Below, piece by piece: positions 1 through 11,740 of a stretch of 64,000 nucleotides of DNA (position 1 is its first letter; each line of letters starts with the position of its first letter). The DNA lies in the NCBI RefSeq assembly GCF_003073045.1, contig NC_037600.1:11520758-11584757 (forward strand), given 5' to 3'. A program made the translations under genes and the position numbers. Source of the DNA: Pomacea canaliculata. Taxonomy: Eukaryota; Mollusca; Gastropoda; Architaenioglossa; Ampullariidae. The notes under the pieces are model-generated. The model saw only the letters and a program-made list of their open reading frames with translations, had not been told where the DNA came from and did no database searches.

Positions 1-841
1 TATTGCTAGTTTTAGTTATCATTTTTCTCTTTGTCTAGCTTGCTTATTTAGCGTTTAGCAGCCAGACTTCTAGTTTGAGATTTTAATTTCTAGTTCCATT
101 TGGCTTATAATAGACTGCTTTTTGGTCTTTGAATGTTATATCATGAGATGTTGCTCTGTATTTCCTTTGCTGGCTGTTTTTCTTTTTTTCATTCTAAGGG
201 TTTTCCAGTTGTCCAGGGTGGTGTTGACGGATAGAAGTTTGTCAACGATTTGAAGGGACTTGAATATTCTGTGGCAGAGCAAAGAAAAATATGTAGTAAA
301 TGATGGTTGCAAGAGTGGCAATTAGATTTCTGCATATACATCAATAGCATTCTAAAGAAAAATGATGTTATCCACAAACTGATTTAGTGTAAAGTGTCAG
401 AAAATTATCAATCCTGCAAAAATGGACAGAAAATATCATTTAAATGTGGATATATATATTTGTGTGTGGATTCAATTATTCACTTTTCATTTTGCTTTTG
501 TTTTAAAATGTGTGATTGTGACTGTTTGAGAGTAAAATAAATTTCACTATGTAAATTTTAAGACATTGTGTATTACTTGTTGAGATGGCAACATGTTGCA
601 CACAAACTTCAGAACACAGCATTCTGCGCGCAAAGTTCACAATAGAGCCACCGTAAAACATGAATTATTCAGCTGCTTACCTCCTGTGAATCTGGACCAT
701 TCACTGGAATAAAAAACATGTTTTAAAAATTGTACTTCATTTAATCAACAAGCATATAGCTGATGTATAAACAATAAAAGAAAAGTAAATAATGGTTGCA
801 TTTGAGGCAAGATTAAACCAACCCATTTCAACCTGTGGTAA
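1..841. other. Left flank outside the array, no gene seen
   Basis: AT-rich sequence that does not match the repeated units seen elsewhere in the window. Only short chance reading frames occur and no splice-bounded or domain-bearing frame could be recognised. Array sequence becomes recognisable at about 842, where a segment begins that recurs near 9.87, 15.3, 27.4, 36.3, 41.65 and 61.2 kb. Confidence 0.5.
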
Positions 842-3634
842 CCAGTAAATTGGAAATTGTTTCTGACATTTAGTTCTTCTGTCATCATTTGACAATAATC
901 TTACAACTCATACTTAAAACCTTCCTGTCCCTCTAGGGTATTTCAAGAGAAGCCGTTTATAAATAAATGTTTAAAAGTTGTTCAACTTTTGTTGTAATTA
1001 TATGATAAATATTAGCAAACTGCTTTGCAGTTTAAAAAAAAAGCGTATATATATATACAATATTGACCTACTGGAATACATCTTTTGATGATTATTCACC
1101 AATAAAATGAAATTCACACACAGAGAACATCTATTCAGACTGGACAGGAAAAATATCCATAAAAAAACTGTGCAGTGAATGCCGAGCGGATGCAAAGGTA
1201 ATTGAAAGTAGAGGTTTGGTCACGTGACTTCAACAAGAATTAAGGAATTGTAAACGAGATGACTAGAGGACTGTTGATAATTATAATGTTAGCGATTATC
1301 GCACCTCCTAAAATTTGTTGTAAATATCTCTCGATTTAATAACAATTTCTCTAAAACACTAAACTGAGTTGGTGTATTTTATGCTCAGGTGTGAGAGAAT
1401 TTCCGTTAGTATGTGATGCAGAAGAGAGAATGATATCAGTGGACAGGTGAGAATGCGAAAGTTCAATGTTCACTTTTCTTGCACTTTGCTGTGATGCTGC
1501 CTGGGACGTGTTACAAAGTCCGACTAGTTTTACCTACAGATTTGACTTCTAATAAATTGAAACCTTGTCCTATAATGGCATAGTAAGTAAAAAACTACAA
1601 CAGTTGGTACAGTGTCAGTAACTTTTTCTGGACGACGAAGTTAAAAACTTCTTGACGATTCTTTTAAACAGTCTTCTGTAGGTGCGTGTGAGCTCGCTCA
1701 CTGGTATTATGCAAGTCTAGATATTTAATTTTTTATTTGAGAAATTACAGCAGCCTACAAAAGTATCGTTATTGTTAAATTACAGATAAAACAGTACCGT
1801 TTATATATATAGAGAGATATATGTGCATACGATTGACAGGAGTAACATTTGACAATAATTTAAAAATCAAACCATTCCAGTCTTCATCTCACTGATGGCG
1901 CTCAAGGCAACTACGGAGATATCTGATGGCAAAGCCAAGCATGTGAATACCAAATAGAGTCTTTCAAAAGATGATTCATGTACTTCCTTCGAGAAAATTT
2001 ATTGCAACAAAGAAGTGTAGAAAAAAGGGGTTAAGAAGAATCAAATAGTTGAAGTTTCTTTATTTATGTCAGTAGCGATTTCCTACACAAAGCTAAATTC
2101 ACTCTGGTATATTTTATTGCAGAAAGTAATTTGGACAAGAATTTCTGTTCACTCATGTTGTCTTCTTTAGTCTTGTGACCCCATGGCACAACACCAAGTC
2201 GAGGACTATCCTTTTTTTTTTTGCATAATTGTCGCCCTGATCCACAACAGATCATCTCTTTCATCCTCATCCCCGACCGGCCAGTAATCGGGCTTGTCAG
2301 ACAGGACATGGTAAGGGTTGTGTCAGGATGTCTGCTGCCGATGTCTGACACTGTGTGAGTAGGAGAGAGAGAGTGAAACAGGGAGATAGTGTGTAAGATA
2401 TTATTTCACTATCTCCCCTATCAGTTTATTCCATATTCATGGTCTGTTAGTGTAAAGCATGGAGAGCCTGACCACGTGATAGCATTCCGCGCTATACGAG
2501 CATCACAAGTTTTATTTTTATCTTTGATGATACCAGGTGTCTTTATACCAATAGTTCAATATACAGCGACGCTATTAAATATAATGTTTTAATATTACTT
2601 AGGATATCTTCGATTTCTTTCCAGAAACCGCTTGATTGCATTTTTAGAAATAAAACCTTTTATAGCAACACACAGCATTTTTAATGTTTGGTGTTTGTGT
2701 GCTTGAACACAACATATTGTTGATAGAACGGTGGAGCTAGGACTGGTATAGCTCTTACCTGGCGATGGTACTCAAAGGATGTTTGTTTGTATACAGCCCT
2801 GATGATAGAGCCGCTTCACTTTATTCCGTATTCGTGGTCTGGTAGTAAACTTTTATTGCAGGGGAGGGAAACGCTTTGCCTGCGGTGTGTGTAGACTCGC
2901 GAAATCATTAAATTTGTGTGTGGTCCTGGCAAGACAACAGCAGGCGCAATTTAAAATTCAAGAAATCTTAGAGCTTTTTATAGCAGTTTTAATGTATATG
3001 AAGTGAATCATAATAATGCTCTAAATAATGAAGGCAGTGGTAGGCAGGCTGCGAGTGAACTCTTGCAAGAGTGGTAAGACACTTTCCCAAACTGCGGCTG
3101 ACCAAACATGGCTGACTAATTGTAAAGTTGATAAGTTTGCATGGCCTGCACAATGATACGTGAGCACCTGCAGTAAGTTGACAGTGAAAAAATGTTCTTT
3201 TTTAGTCAAAATTCCTTAGCTCGAAACCTTTATTTTCGCAACCTCATCAACAAATGTAATTTTCTTAGCAAGTTAAGTAAACAAATTTCAACTATGTCAA
3301 CTAATTATTATTTTTAGTCTGTATTTTTGCCATCCTTTATTTTGTTATATTTTCATCAGAAGCTGTCAGGCACAATTTACCCCCATTTCTATACCTCCTC
3401 ACCCACCCCCAACACACCCACACACACACCTAGATGAGGCAAGCTTATAGTTTATGCTCAATCTTTGTCCTAAACGTTCTGCTGTCACAGATGCTGTTGA
3501 CAATTTGTGGAGTTTATTTCAAGTTTTACACAGCATGCAAACAGTCATACCAAGTTCATGCCTCGTGTATGGGTTCAACCTAAGGTCAATCCCAGTCATC
3601 ATCTTTGTAGGTGTTCTGTAGAGAACGTACAATA
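842..3634 (-). repeat. Array unit remnant lacking the EGF gene head
   Basis: Non-coding unit sequence in the orientation of the minus-strand genes. At about 1370 the segment ending in a run like CACTAAACTGAG is joined directly to the segment beginning GGTGTATTTTATGCTCAGG. In the unit at 36.8-38.7 kb these two segments are separated by about 1.8 kb that holds the EGF gene, leader, TATA box and block B. This unit has therefore lost its gene by a clean deletion. The rest holds the usual spacer landmarks and no supported coding region. Confidence 0.7.
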
Positions 3635-3848
3635 CCTTAGACCAGTGGTTCTTAACCTTTTTTGAGGTACTGAATCCCCCAGTTTCAAATGCACAGTCAC
3701 CGAACCCTTCTTTAGTGATAATTGAAATAAGTTTTTTTTTCAAATTCAAGACATAGATATATGTTTTTACACAAAATGAACCCTGCATGAACATCACCTT
3801 GATCTAAGAACAAAACACACAACTCACAGCAAACTACACACCTGCAAA

Positions 3849-4067
3849 TCAGTGTGATTTCTGCTGTTGTTTTTGAGAGACCAGTTCAGATATGCATTGC
3901 TTCACCTTGGCAAGTGCTACTCTCATGTCATTTTCACAGCAAAGTCTGTTCCTTTTCTTTGTTTTTATGTCGAGCTTCCTCGAAAGGGATTGTTCGCAGA
4001 AATATGTTGAAACAAATGGTATAAAAAGTTCCAGAGCTTTCTTAGCAATAACTGGGTACCTTTCCAA
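3849..4067 (-). pseudogene. hAT transposase C-terminal dimerisation fragment
   Basis: A 72-residue frame reads like the C-terminal dimerisation region of ZBED5-like hAT transposases: a segment like LELFIPFVSTYFCEQSLS, then DIKTKKRNRLCCENDMRVAL and a KPRISELVSQKQQQKSH-like end. In the family this region mediates transposase dimerisation and contributes conserved residues to the folded catalytic domain. It sits next to the left terminal repeat in the expected orientation. The catalytic core and BED zinc finger are absent, so it cannot encode an active transposase. Confidence 0.85.
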
Positions 4068-4464
4068 CTGTCGGCACCAAAACCTCTAGAATGTTGTTAT
4101 TCTGAAGAGTTGCTGTTGAACCTGGCTTTGCTGAATTTCAATGATTTCGTCGAGTTATTCATAATGGACATCTGCTGTCTCAACAGCAAAGGTGAACGGC
4201 TGTCTCACCCATGCCTGATATGACTCTCTCAAAGTTTTGTCTTTCACATAGCGCAGGACAACAGCAAGCTGGCTTAGGTTACAAACGTCTGTACCACGTG
4301 GTCTCGAACGAACGAACGAACGAATTTTTTTATTGACTCAGGCCACGTGGCCTCAACATTCAGGTGATGAGTACAGCTTGTATAATATCATGAGGCCTAA
4401 CCACTTCGGTATAATATATCGTAATATCGTATCATGGACAATGACATAAAATAATACAGAATAA

Positions 4465-5013
4465 TTAAACAATACCACTTTGAACTTTACGACGTTTAAA
4501 GCAATAATACAGGTATCTGGCAAGACAGTTAAGGTGTGAAGCATCATTAAACAAAAGATTAATTGTAAAATATGATGGTTGGGTTCTATATTGAATTGGC
4601 AAAAATGTAAGTCTCAGGTCCTCTAAAAGATGGCAATGGAAAAGATGTATTTCATCGTCTTGCGCTGTCTGACAGTGGGGGCATTTGAGGTCTGGCTCTG
4701 TAGTAGTCACGTGTCTGTACCTATGAGTTTTCAGGTCAGAAATTCCCATACGGAATCTCATTAGGGAATCTCTCAGAATCTTATTTTTAACAATATGCAG
4801 ATAAGGTTCTATCTGTAGACTTGGTTTTAAAGTTGCATAAACGGTAAACCTAGAACTGTCTGCAACATGTTGATGCCAGTCTTGTTTGTAACAGTCGATA
4901 AGACGTTGCTTAAAAATACGAAGGAAGAGTCTCACATTCTGTACACCCTGATTCATCCACACATATCCAAAACATACGAGTGTAGAGTCATACACACTTC
5001 TGATACCCAGCAT
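4465..5013 (-). pseudogene. LINE ORF2 C-terminal fragment with zinc knuckle
   Basis: A continuation of the same LINE protein after frameshifts between 5013 and 5087. It contains a cysteine/histidine motif, CPHC followed after about 10 residues by HLFHC, typical of the C-terminal nucleic-acid-binding knuckle of non-LTR ORF2 proteins. It ends shortly before the element's 3' untranslated tail. The two pieces are separated by about two frameshifts, so the copy is dead. Confidence 0.82.
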
Positions 5014-5086
5014 ACCTTCCCTCTATTATGCAGTTGCAACAACATATTATATGCTTTCCGTGGTATCCTGTTGGAGTTCAGTCTTG

Positions 5087-5987
5087 TCAAACGTAACCAG
5101 TATCGCAAACATGAAACTTTGGCGTGGATCGATAAGGGAATCTACCAGTATCACCATACACCATATCGTTTGGAGTTTTGGGGCTAACATTTAACAACTT
5201 TTTCAGTGCAAGGGTAAGTACTCGCTCCACAGGAAGATGAGATTTTAGGCCCCAGATTTCAGATCCGTACAAAAGCAATGGTCTTATTCGGCTGTCAAAT
5301 AGTTTAAACAGAAGGTTCGGATTGTAACTCCCAATTTTCCAAAGAGTCTTGAAAATTTGAACGACGCCTTGTTTTGCTTTTATTGACAGATCACTGAAAG
5401 TAGCCGAAAAGGACAGTCTAGTCGAGAAGAATAAACCAAGATATTTATAGGAATTCACTACTTTCAGTGGCTTACCATTACATGTCCATCTTTCTCTGCC
5501 TGCCAAATGACCGCCGTTCCTGAATACAATGATGTTTGACTTTTCTAGGTTTATTGTGAGGCTTAATTCTTCAGAACTTCTGGATAGAGTGTTTAGCTGA
5601 TTTTGGAGGCCAATAGCGGTATCTGATAATAGTATAATATCATCAGCAAACAACAGAATGAAGATTTCTATAAGATCTGGGTGAAGTTGTATACCATGTT
5701 TACCGCTCTGAATTATATCCTGTGCCAATTCGTTAATGAATAGTGAAAATAAAATAGGGCTGGTTATTTCTCCTTGTTTTAGGCCGTTAGGACAGTAGAA
5801 AAAATCAGAGAGGTTAGCTTTGGAACCTACACGTGCCTTTACAGTTGTGTAAATGCTCTTTAAAGCCCGGTGCAATTTCCCCCGAATACCCTTTCTCCAC
5901 AGCACTTGCCATAATTTAGCACGAGAAACAGAGTCAAAGGCTTTCTGGAAGTCTATGAAGGCTACATATAATTTCTTTTTTTGTAGG
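5087..5987 (-). pseudogene. LINE reverse transcriptase domain fragment
   Basis: About 300 residues of non-LTR reverse transcriptase. Visible motifs in order are VAFIDFQKAFDSV (catalytic block A with its aspartate), GLKQGEITSPILFSLFINEL, the catalytic FADDIILLS box, LTINLEKSNIIVF, and YKYLGLFFS. The fragment begins at the block A region, so the N-terminal part of the enzyme and any endonuclease domain are missing. The frame shifts near the 5087 end, and the protein continues in other frames toward 4465. The enzyme would copy its own RNA at a nicked chromosomal target, but this copy cannot do so. Confidence 0.92.
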
Positions 5988-6261
5988 ACCACGTGGTCTC
6001 GTCAAGTTAAAGGCTGAATTTTGCCGGACTTGAAATCAAATCTGCAACTACTTGAGCCAAGATGTCTTTACTCGTGCACTCTATCTTGTCACTGAGGGTG
6101 TCATTTAAAAGAGGAATTTGGGATAATTAACCTTCCGCCGCTGTTCCGAGTACCGGATTCGCAATCTTTAACGCTGCTGGTCTGATGAGAGTTTCGCCGA
6201 TGGGAGCTCCGCCCAACCCTCGAGACCGACCCACCTAACCCCTAGGGATTAAGAATCACTG

Positions 6262-6919
6262 CCTTAGACCTTGGATTAAATTTTAACAGCGTTGTATTAA
6301 GGTCTGTTGACATCAACACCACCACGTGGCCTTCTGAACGTGTGAGTGCAAGTGGGAATTGTTTCGTCCTTTGACCATAGTTAACGCCCATTTCCTCTAT
6401 TATTACCACTCACGATAATAACTAGTGTCCTCCAGACGATTGAGCCGGATAATAGACAGGGTTAACCGTGTGAGTACTGGCTGTAACAAATATTGCTTCT
6501 CGGTGCTCTTCGTCTCTTATATACGCGAGCAGAGAGGACACCCAACCACCCTCCTATTCCCAATCTTTCATGCCATATGTCCCGACCACCTCGCGTGTTT
6601 GTGGCTTTATGTTGTTCTGTTTTATGCTCAGGTGTGAGAATATTTGTGTTAGCGTGTGATGCAGAAGCGAGAATGATATTGGCGGATAGTTGAGAATGCC
6701 AATGTTCACCGACTGAAAAGAATTTAATTTTCAACCACCTTCTTTGCAAATAATTGTACATAAGACGGCTAGTTACTCTACAAGTTAGCTCTGAGGTTTC
6801 TATCATTTATTTCTTCGTCGCTAAAATAATATTTTAAAAACCGTATCATTCCTGTCTTCCACTCACTGATGGCGCTCAAGGCAACTGCCGAGATATGATG
6901 GCAAAGCAGACAGGACATG
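6262..6919 (-). repeat. Partial gene head: leader, TATA and truncated block B
   Basis: This segment matches the leader, TATA region and start of block B of complete units. Downstream in the gene sense it is interrupted by the hAT element, with no EGF reading frame. Block B is cut short: the shared stretch ending in CCCGACCACCTCGCGTG is joined to TTTGTGGCTTTATGTTG. The same junction is present near 18717, showing that the two regions derive from one duplicated segment. Confidence 0.7.
6517..6523 (-). promoter_or_regulatory. TATA box of a gene-less unit
   Basis: Read on the minus strand this is GCGTATATAAGAG, the same TATA-box context as in complete units. No EGF gene follows it because the leader is interrupted by the hAT insertion. 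It could still start a non-coding transcript. Confidence 0.6.
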
Positions 6920-8533
6920 TCATGAAAACCGGCCGAGAAATAACATTAATGATGGCTCCGGCGAGAACAATAAACCATTCCCCGCCAATGCCGCCATCAT
7001 GTGTTCAGCTTCCAACGAGGAACAGCTTGGACAGCTCCACCTGTATCCGGAAAAAGTGAGAGGACAATACGTCCGTGTGCTACGGGACTCCAGGGCAACC
7101 ATAGCAGGCGTCCGGGAATCCTTAGTACATCCCGATGATTATATACATAAACAGCAATCCTGCATTACCTTTGGAGGAAAGATTGAAGTCTTCCCACTAG
7201 CAAGAGTTCCAGTCGAGACACCTTTCTATACTGGAATCTTAACATGCTGTGTAGTCAAAGATCCTGTAGCGGACCTCATCATTGGGAACGTAAGAGGGGC
7301 CCGCCACGTCACCTTTAATCTACCTGACGGAGGTCTGGCCCCAGCAGGTGCCGTCACTACCAGGGCCCAGTCTAAGCTACATGATCGGCAACTGCAGCCA
7401 ATGAACATTCCGCCCGTTCAGTGGAATTTGACAAAAACGGAGATAATAGAGCTCCAGAGGAAAGATCCTTCCTTGGCCACTGCGAGAACCATGGCCGACC
7501 AGCAGCTCACTTCTCGAGACGGGTTAGAATCATTCGGTTATAAAAAAGGAATTCTTCATCGTATATATAAGCAAGAGAACGAACAAGTTCACCATATTGT
7601 CGTCCCTGAAGGGCTGCTTTTGACAGTTATGAGGCTCAGCCATGACAACCCTTTATCGGGACACATGGGAAGCCGAACCACCTTAAGGCGAATTAGAAAT
7701 CAATTTTGGTGGCCGAAAGTGAGGAGAGATACCCAGGAATATTGCAGAACATGCGATATTTGTCAACGGACGTCAGCACCAGGGAGAGTCCCACCAGTAC
7801 CAATGGTGAAAGTACCCACCATTGAAGAACCATTTTACCGGGTCGCGGTGGACCTAGTCGGACCTCTTCATCCTCCATCGGAAGAAGGCCATACCCATGT
7901 TTTGACCCTGATTGACCTCGCTACACGCTACCCGGAAGCCATACCGCTCAAAAAAATCGACACCATCACCGTAGCTGAAACTCTGTTAACCGTCTTTAGC
8001 AGAGTAGGGTTTCCACAGGAGATCCTAACCGACCGAGGATCGCAATTCACCTCACAGTTAATGGAAGAGATTATGCAGACATTATCAATTCGAACGCTGC
8101 ATTCAACACCATAGAGATTGTTGCGCTTGCCAGTCGGCATGTGAGTGTTTTTGCGGCGTCTTGGTTTTGCGTCAGAGCCCGACGTCATTTTTATGACGTA
8201 ATTTTATGACGTCATTTATATGGCGGAGTTTGACGGGGAGTGAAGAATGGATAGGGAGTGAAAACGGACGTGAAAACGGAGGAGCTGAGAAATCGTACGT
8301 GTGGTTACTGAGACTGTTGGGAGAAAGGATCAGTAGCGGACTAGAGTGTGTGGATTGTCCGTTTTGGGAAACTGGAAGACCTGTGAACTTTGTAGTTAGT
8401 TAATGTTAATTGATTTAAAGTTTTTGATTCCCACGGCAAATCTTGGTGATAAGTGTATGGAAGAACACGCAAGGGGACGCGTGCGTGTAGAGAGAGAAAG
8501 TGAGTGATCTAAAAAAAAACTGCGTTCCTGACA
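6920..8533 (+). mobile_element. Ty3/gypsy-like retroelement relic
   Basis: A plus-strand insertion with a protease-like and an integrase region, followed by about 0.4 kb of non-coding DNA with repeated TGACGTCA-type motifs, ending ...CCTGACA. That last part resembles the style of a long terminal repeat. The element looks incomplete and broken. It is absent from the sister unit around 19.03 kb, so it is younger than the duplication that made the two units. The exact left end is uncertain. Confidence 0.75.
6999..8114 (+). pseudogene. Gypsy-like pol fragment: protease-like and integrase parts
   Basis: A frame of 371 residues. Roughly residues 1-105 resemble the retropepsin-adjacent region of mollusc gypsy polyproteins. 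Residues about 210-260 are the integrase zinc-binding H2C2 domain (LSGHMGSRTTLRRIR, then CRTCDICQRT). Residues about 280-371 are the start of the integrase catalytic core (VAVDLVGPL, HVLTLIDLATRYPEA, ILTDRGSQF). It is a fossil part of a broken element and is not a host gene. Confidence 0.85.
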
Positions 8534-10442
8534 CCTCGTACCCGGCAATGCTACCCAAAAGATGTTTGTTTGTATACAGCCCTGATGATAGAGCCACTTC
8601 AATTCATTGTGTATTTGTGGTCTGGTAGTAAATTTTTATTGCAGGGAGGTAAACGCTTGTCCTGCGGTGTGTATAGACTCGCGAAATCATTAAATTTGTG
8701 TGTGGTCCTGTCATGGCAACAGCAGGCGGAATTTAAAATTCAAGAAATCTTAGAGCTTTTCATAGCATCTTAAATGTATATGAAGCGAATCATAATAATA
8801 CAGTAAATAATGATGGCAGTGCTAGGCAGGCTGGGAGTGAACTCTTGCAAGAGTGGTAAGACACTTTCCTGAACTACTGCTGACCAAACATGGCTGACTA
8901 ATTTCAGAGTTGATCAGCAGTACATTGCCATCTGCAAGTCGTAAGTGGAACTGATTATGGTAGTTTGATGTAGAATGTCGTGCAAATAAATTGTTAAACT
9001 ATAAGCAATGTGTTGTGTGTGGCTGTAAGGTGTCACCAACATGTGTATATCGGATGTAGGTCTTTATACTTATCACTAGATCTCGTGGTATGGTTAATGA
9101 GGTAATGTGGAGGTTGTCAATAGGTGACATTATTCTATGAACGGTCAAGATAAATTCTTTTTCAAAAAAATGTTCATATACTTCAGGTAGTTCTTTCTAG
9201 TAAATGTATTGCAAAGAAAAGAGAAGAAATAAAAATTAATTATCAAACTATTTCTCGTGACAAGCGAGTTATTGTATTACTCAAAGAGACAACATGTGTG
9301 ATCGTGTTTTAGTAACTTCTCCTAGTACTTCTGAGATAGATGCGGTGTCGTATATTGTTCCTCACTAACATCAGTTTCGAAGACTACACCTCATCTTACA
9401 TCGACGGAAACATTTGTGGATCTTAGTAGTTTCAGTAAAGGGACTGGATGGTTAAGTACAGTACAGACAGAAGAGGAATGTGTGAAATGAGCATCACCAG
9501 ACGACAGGTCAAGTCAGTCAACGTCACGACCTACCGTGAAAAGTCACGTGACAAAGCAGACAATTAGTTACAAACCAACAGTACACACCCTCCAACATTC
9601 AACATGTCAAACTCACTCAAGGATAAAATCAGTCCAACACAATATTAGTCAAGATCGATAACTCTTATATTGACATTTTCAGTTCAACATGTCTTCATCA
9701 CAGACACCGTTGCCTATATTATTCACTGTCGACAGTTGATGTCAACAAAGCCGTTGCCGCCTGCTCGGTGTCGTTGGTAAAAACATGAGAACTCATCAGG
9801 ATATTGGTATTCTTGCTGGCTGTAGACAAACACATGAGTAAGTAACTCTTATCATCGGTTATTTCAATAAATTGGAAATTGTTTTTGACATTGCGTTTTT
9901 TGTCATCATTTTACAGTAATCTTACAACTCATACTTAAAACCTTCATGTACTTTTGGTGTATTTCAAGAGAAGCCGTTTATAAATAAATCTTTAAAAGCT
10001 GTTAAAATTTTGTTTTAATTACATGAGAAATATTCGCAAAGTGCGTTGCAATCAAAACGCTTTTACATATTTATATACAATATTTAACGAGTGAAGTACA
10101 TCTTTTGATGATTGTTCACTAACAAACCAAACAAAAAAAATCACACCCACAGAACATAGATTCAGACTTGACAACCACAATATCCCAAAAAAAAACAACC
10201 TGTGCAGTGAATTCCGAGCGGATGCAATGGTAATGTAAACTAGATGGTGGTTCACGTGACTTCGATAAGTATAAAGGAATTGTAAACGAGATGACTAGAA
10301 GACTGTCGATAATTATAATGTTAGCGATTAGTGCACCTCCTAAAATTTGTTGCAAAAATCTCTCGATTTAATAACAATTTCTCTAAAACACTAAACTGAG
10401 TGTGGTTACTGGGGTAGGCTGGGTGCTGGGAGTCATGGTTAC
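8534..10442 (-). repeat. Array spacer, no gene seen
   Basis: Unit spacer sharing landmarks with the other units, including the segment around CTCTTGCAAGAGTGGTAAG (8840-8870) and the CGACGACAGGTCAAGTCAGT segment near 9500. A palindromic E-box GTCACGTGAC lies near 9543-9552. No reading frame recurs in a way that suggests coding. Confidence 0.6.
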
Positions 10443-10536
10443 CTGTGCGAGCCAATGAGTGTAAGTGTCGCATACACCTACATGTCGGTGCGTCTCCCGG
10501 AGCCTCGAGGCGGATGAGTACAATATCTTTGTCCAT
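10443..10536 (-). other. Block C: conserved short open block, possible exon
   Basis: On the minus strand an ATG starts MDKDIVLIRLEAPGDAPTCR, and the frame stays open to LHSLAR, where CACAG|GTAACC resembles a splice donor. The same block occurs at 15841-15923, 36901-36994 and 50701-50793. A shortened form beginning MSKYIVLIRLEAPGDA occurs in the units at 22, 28 and 42 kb. It lies just downstream, in the gene sense, of the donor that follows the EGF frame. It may be an internal exon or conserved intron sequence. No domain is recognised. Confidence 0.35.
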
Positions 10537-10769
10537 TTCGTTTACCTATACCCCAAGGTTCACGAAACTAACACAAGTCCTCTTAATTGACTTAAATGAC
10601 TGACAATACACCTTACTTGAGTTGCGAGACAAGCGGCCAACATAGACATGCATTCGCCTGGCGACAACGGTTCACTGTCGAGCCATGATGTCTTTGTTGA
10701 GGTCTAGTACTTACCTTGTGCTGTCAACAATTCGGACTGAGGTGTGTTCTCTCATGACACCTCCACCAT

Positions 10770-11139
10770 TTCTACAGGCCGCTCTTCAGACTCATCATCC
10801 GCGTTGTCCGTCCCGGTCTTGGTTGGTTTATATGCCGTGTGCCCAGTAAAGTAAGTAAGTTACGCTTAGCATCAGGCACTACCGGATGTCCGAAACGTTG
10901 ATCACATTTGTGTCCCGACGAAGGTTGCACACATCTACATTGTAATGTATATAGGCTATCGATGTATTCACTTTGTACCTCAACTCTCGTGCCCCCGTTG
11001 TAGCAGCGAAGCTTTCATTCGTCCCCAGCATCGACGGCAAGCCAGCAGCAGCAGCAGTGCGACAAGTGCTGCACGACTAGCGCCGCACGACACTGACCTA
11101 GGACTGCAGCTCGCTTTTAAGTGTGTTAGTAGGACTCAT
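10770..11139 (-). pseudogene. Broken EGF-like secreted protein gene, copy 1
   Basis: Minus-strand relative of the 37.2 kb gene (subtype B, ending FGHPV...DAKRNLL before a lysine/threonine-rich tail). The first start codon of the family is altered to ACG. From the second ATG at 11139 the frame hits a stop within the leader peptide because of small indels. The signal-peptide stretch, CYNGG region, C-x-C region and tail can all be aligned, but in different frames. The splice donor CACAAG|GTAAGTAC is intact at 10707-10717. Several one-base indels lie in runs, so assembly error cannot be excluded. Confidence 0.75.
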
Positions 11140-11472
11140 ATTGGTCGTGGACAGTGGTCTGGACTCTGTTGATCCGTGCTGAGGTCAACGGTCAGCCTGT
11201 TTCCTCACCTTCGAATGTAGGTGTTCTGTAGAGATCGTACAATACTTAGACCTTGGACTAGTTGTAGGAAGGTCTGTTGACATCAACACCACCACGTGGC
11301 CTCTCTGAACGTGTTAGTGCACTTGATAATTGTTTCGTCCTCTGACCAAAGTTAACGCTCCTTTCCTCTGTATTACCACTAGAGATAATAACGAGTGTCC
11401 TCCAGACGATTGAGTCGGACGATAGACAGGGCTAAGCGTGTGAGTTGTGCGTTGTGTTTCAAAGTTCGTCTC

Positions 11473-11479
11473 TTATATA
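11473..11479 (-). promoter_or_regulatory. TATA box of EGF copy 1
   Basis: Minus-strand reading GCGTATATAAGAGACG, identical in context to the other copies. It lies about 330 nt upstream of the family start codon position. Confidence 0.7.
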
Positions 11480-11577
11480 CGCGAGCAGAGAGGACACTCA
11501 GTCCACCCTCACATTCCCACCCATCATGTTACATTACAGCTCCATCACACCTCCATCTCGTAGGTCTGCCTCGGATC

Positions 11578-11740
11578 TCAGTTTCCAACCAATCCTATCA
11601 ATTCTTCATGGCCAGCGGTGGATGGTACCAGACACCCGGCACCACGCTGATGTCGACCACCTCACGTGTTTGACGGATGGAATGGAGGGGCCGCCCAACC
11701 TTCTCTGACAGCAGGTAGGCGAATAGCAGTCCACGAATAG
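11578..11740 (-). other. Block B, copy with frame disruptions
   Basis: This conserved block upstream of the TATA box encodes, in better copies, CYAYLLSEKVGGGPSIPS...GCLGWLHVPS. Here small deletions break the frame. The upstream boundary reads TTAATTCAG|CTATTC, a possible splice acceptor. Confidence 0.5.

Larger units (their letters stand above)
4307..5987 (-). mobile_element. 5'-truncated LINE inserted in the hAT element
   Basis: A non-LTR retrotransposon fragment on the minus strand. Its 3' end at 4307 carries a short tandem tail of GAAC/TTCG repeats. Its 5' end lies within the reverse transcriptase domain, as expected for incomplete reverse transcription. A 14-bp target-site duplication, ACCACGTGGTCTCG, flanks it at 4293-4306 and 5988-6001. 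The related unit near 18113-18130 has one uninterrupted copy of this target, so it is the pre-insertion site. A CR1/L2/RTE-like group is likely from the protein and the microsatellite tail, but I cannot assign a clade. Confidence 0.92.
3643..6261 (-). mobile_element. hAT DNA transposon relic, interrupted by a LINE
   Basis: The ends are imperfect inverted repeats: CAGTGGTTCTTAACC on the left and, read inverted, CAGTGATTCTTAATCC on the right. They are flanked by the 8-bp direct repeat CCTTAGAC (3635-3642 and 6262-6269). An 8-bp duplication and CAG-type ends are characteristic of the hAT superfamily. Without the LINE at 4307-5987 and its second duplication copy the element is about 0.92 kb, so it is an internally deleted, non-autonomous derivative. 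It lies in the leader region of an array unit, and the same insertion at the same site is present at 17478-18383. Confidence 0.92.
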
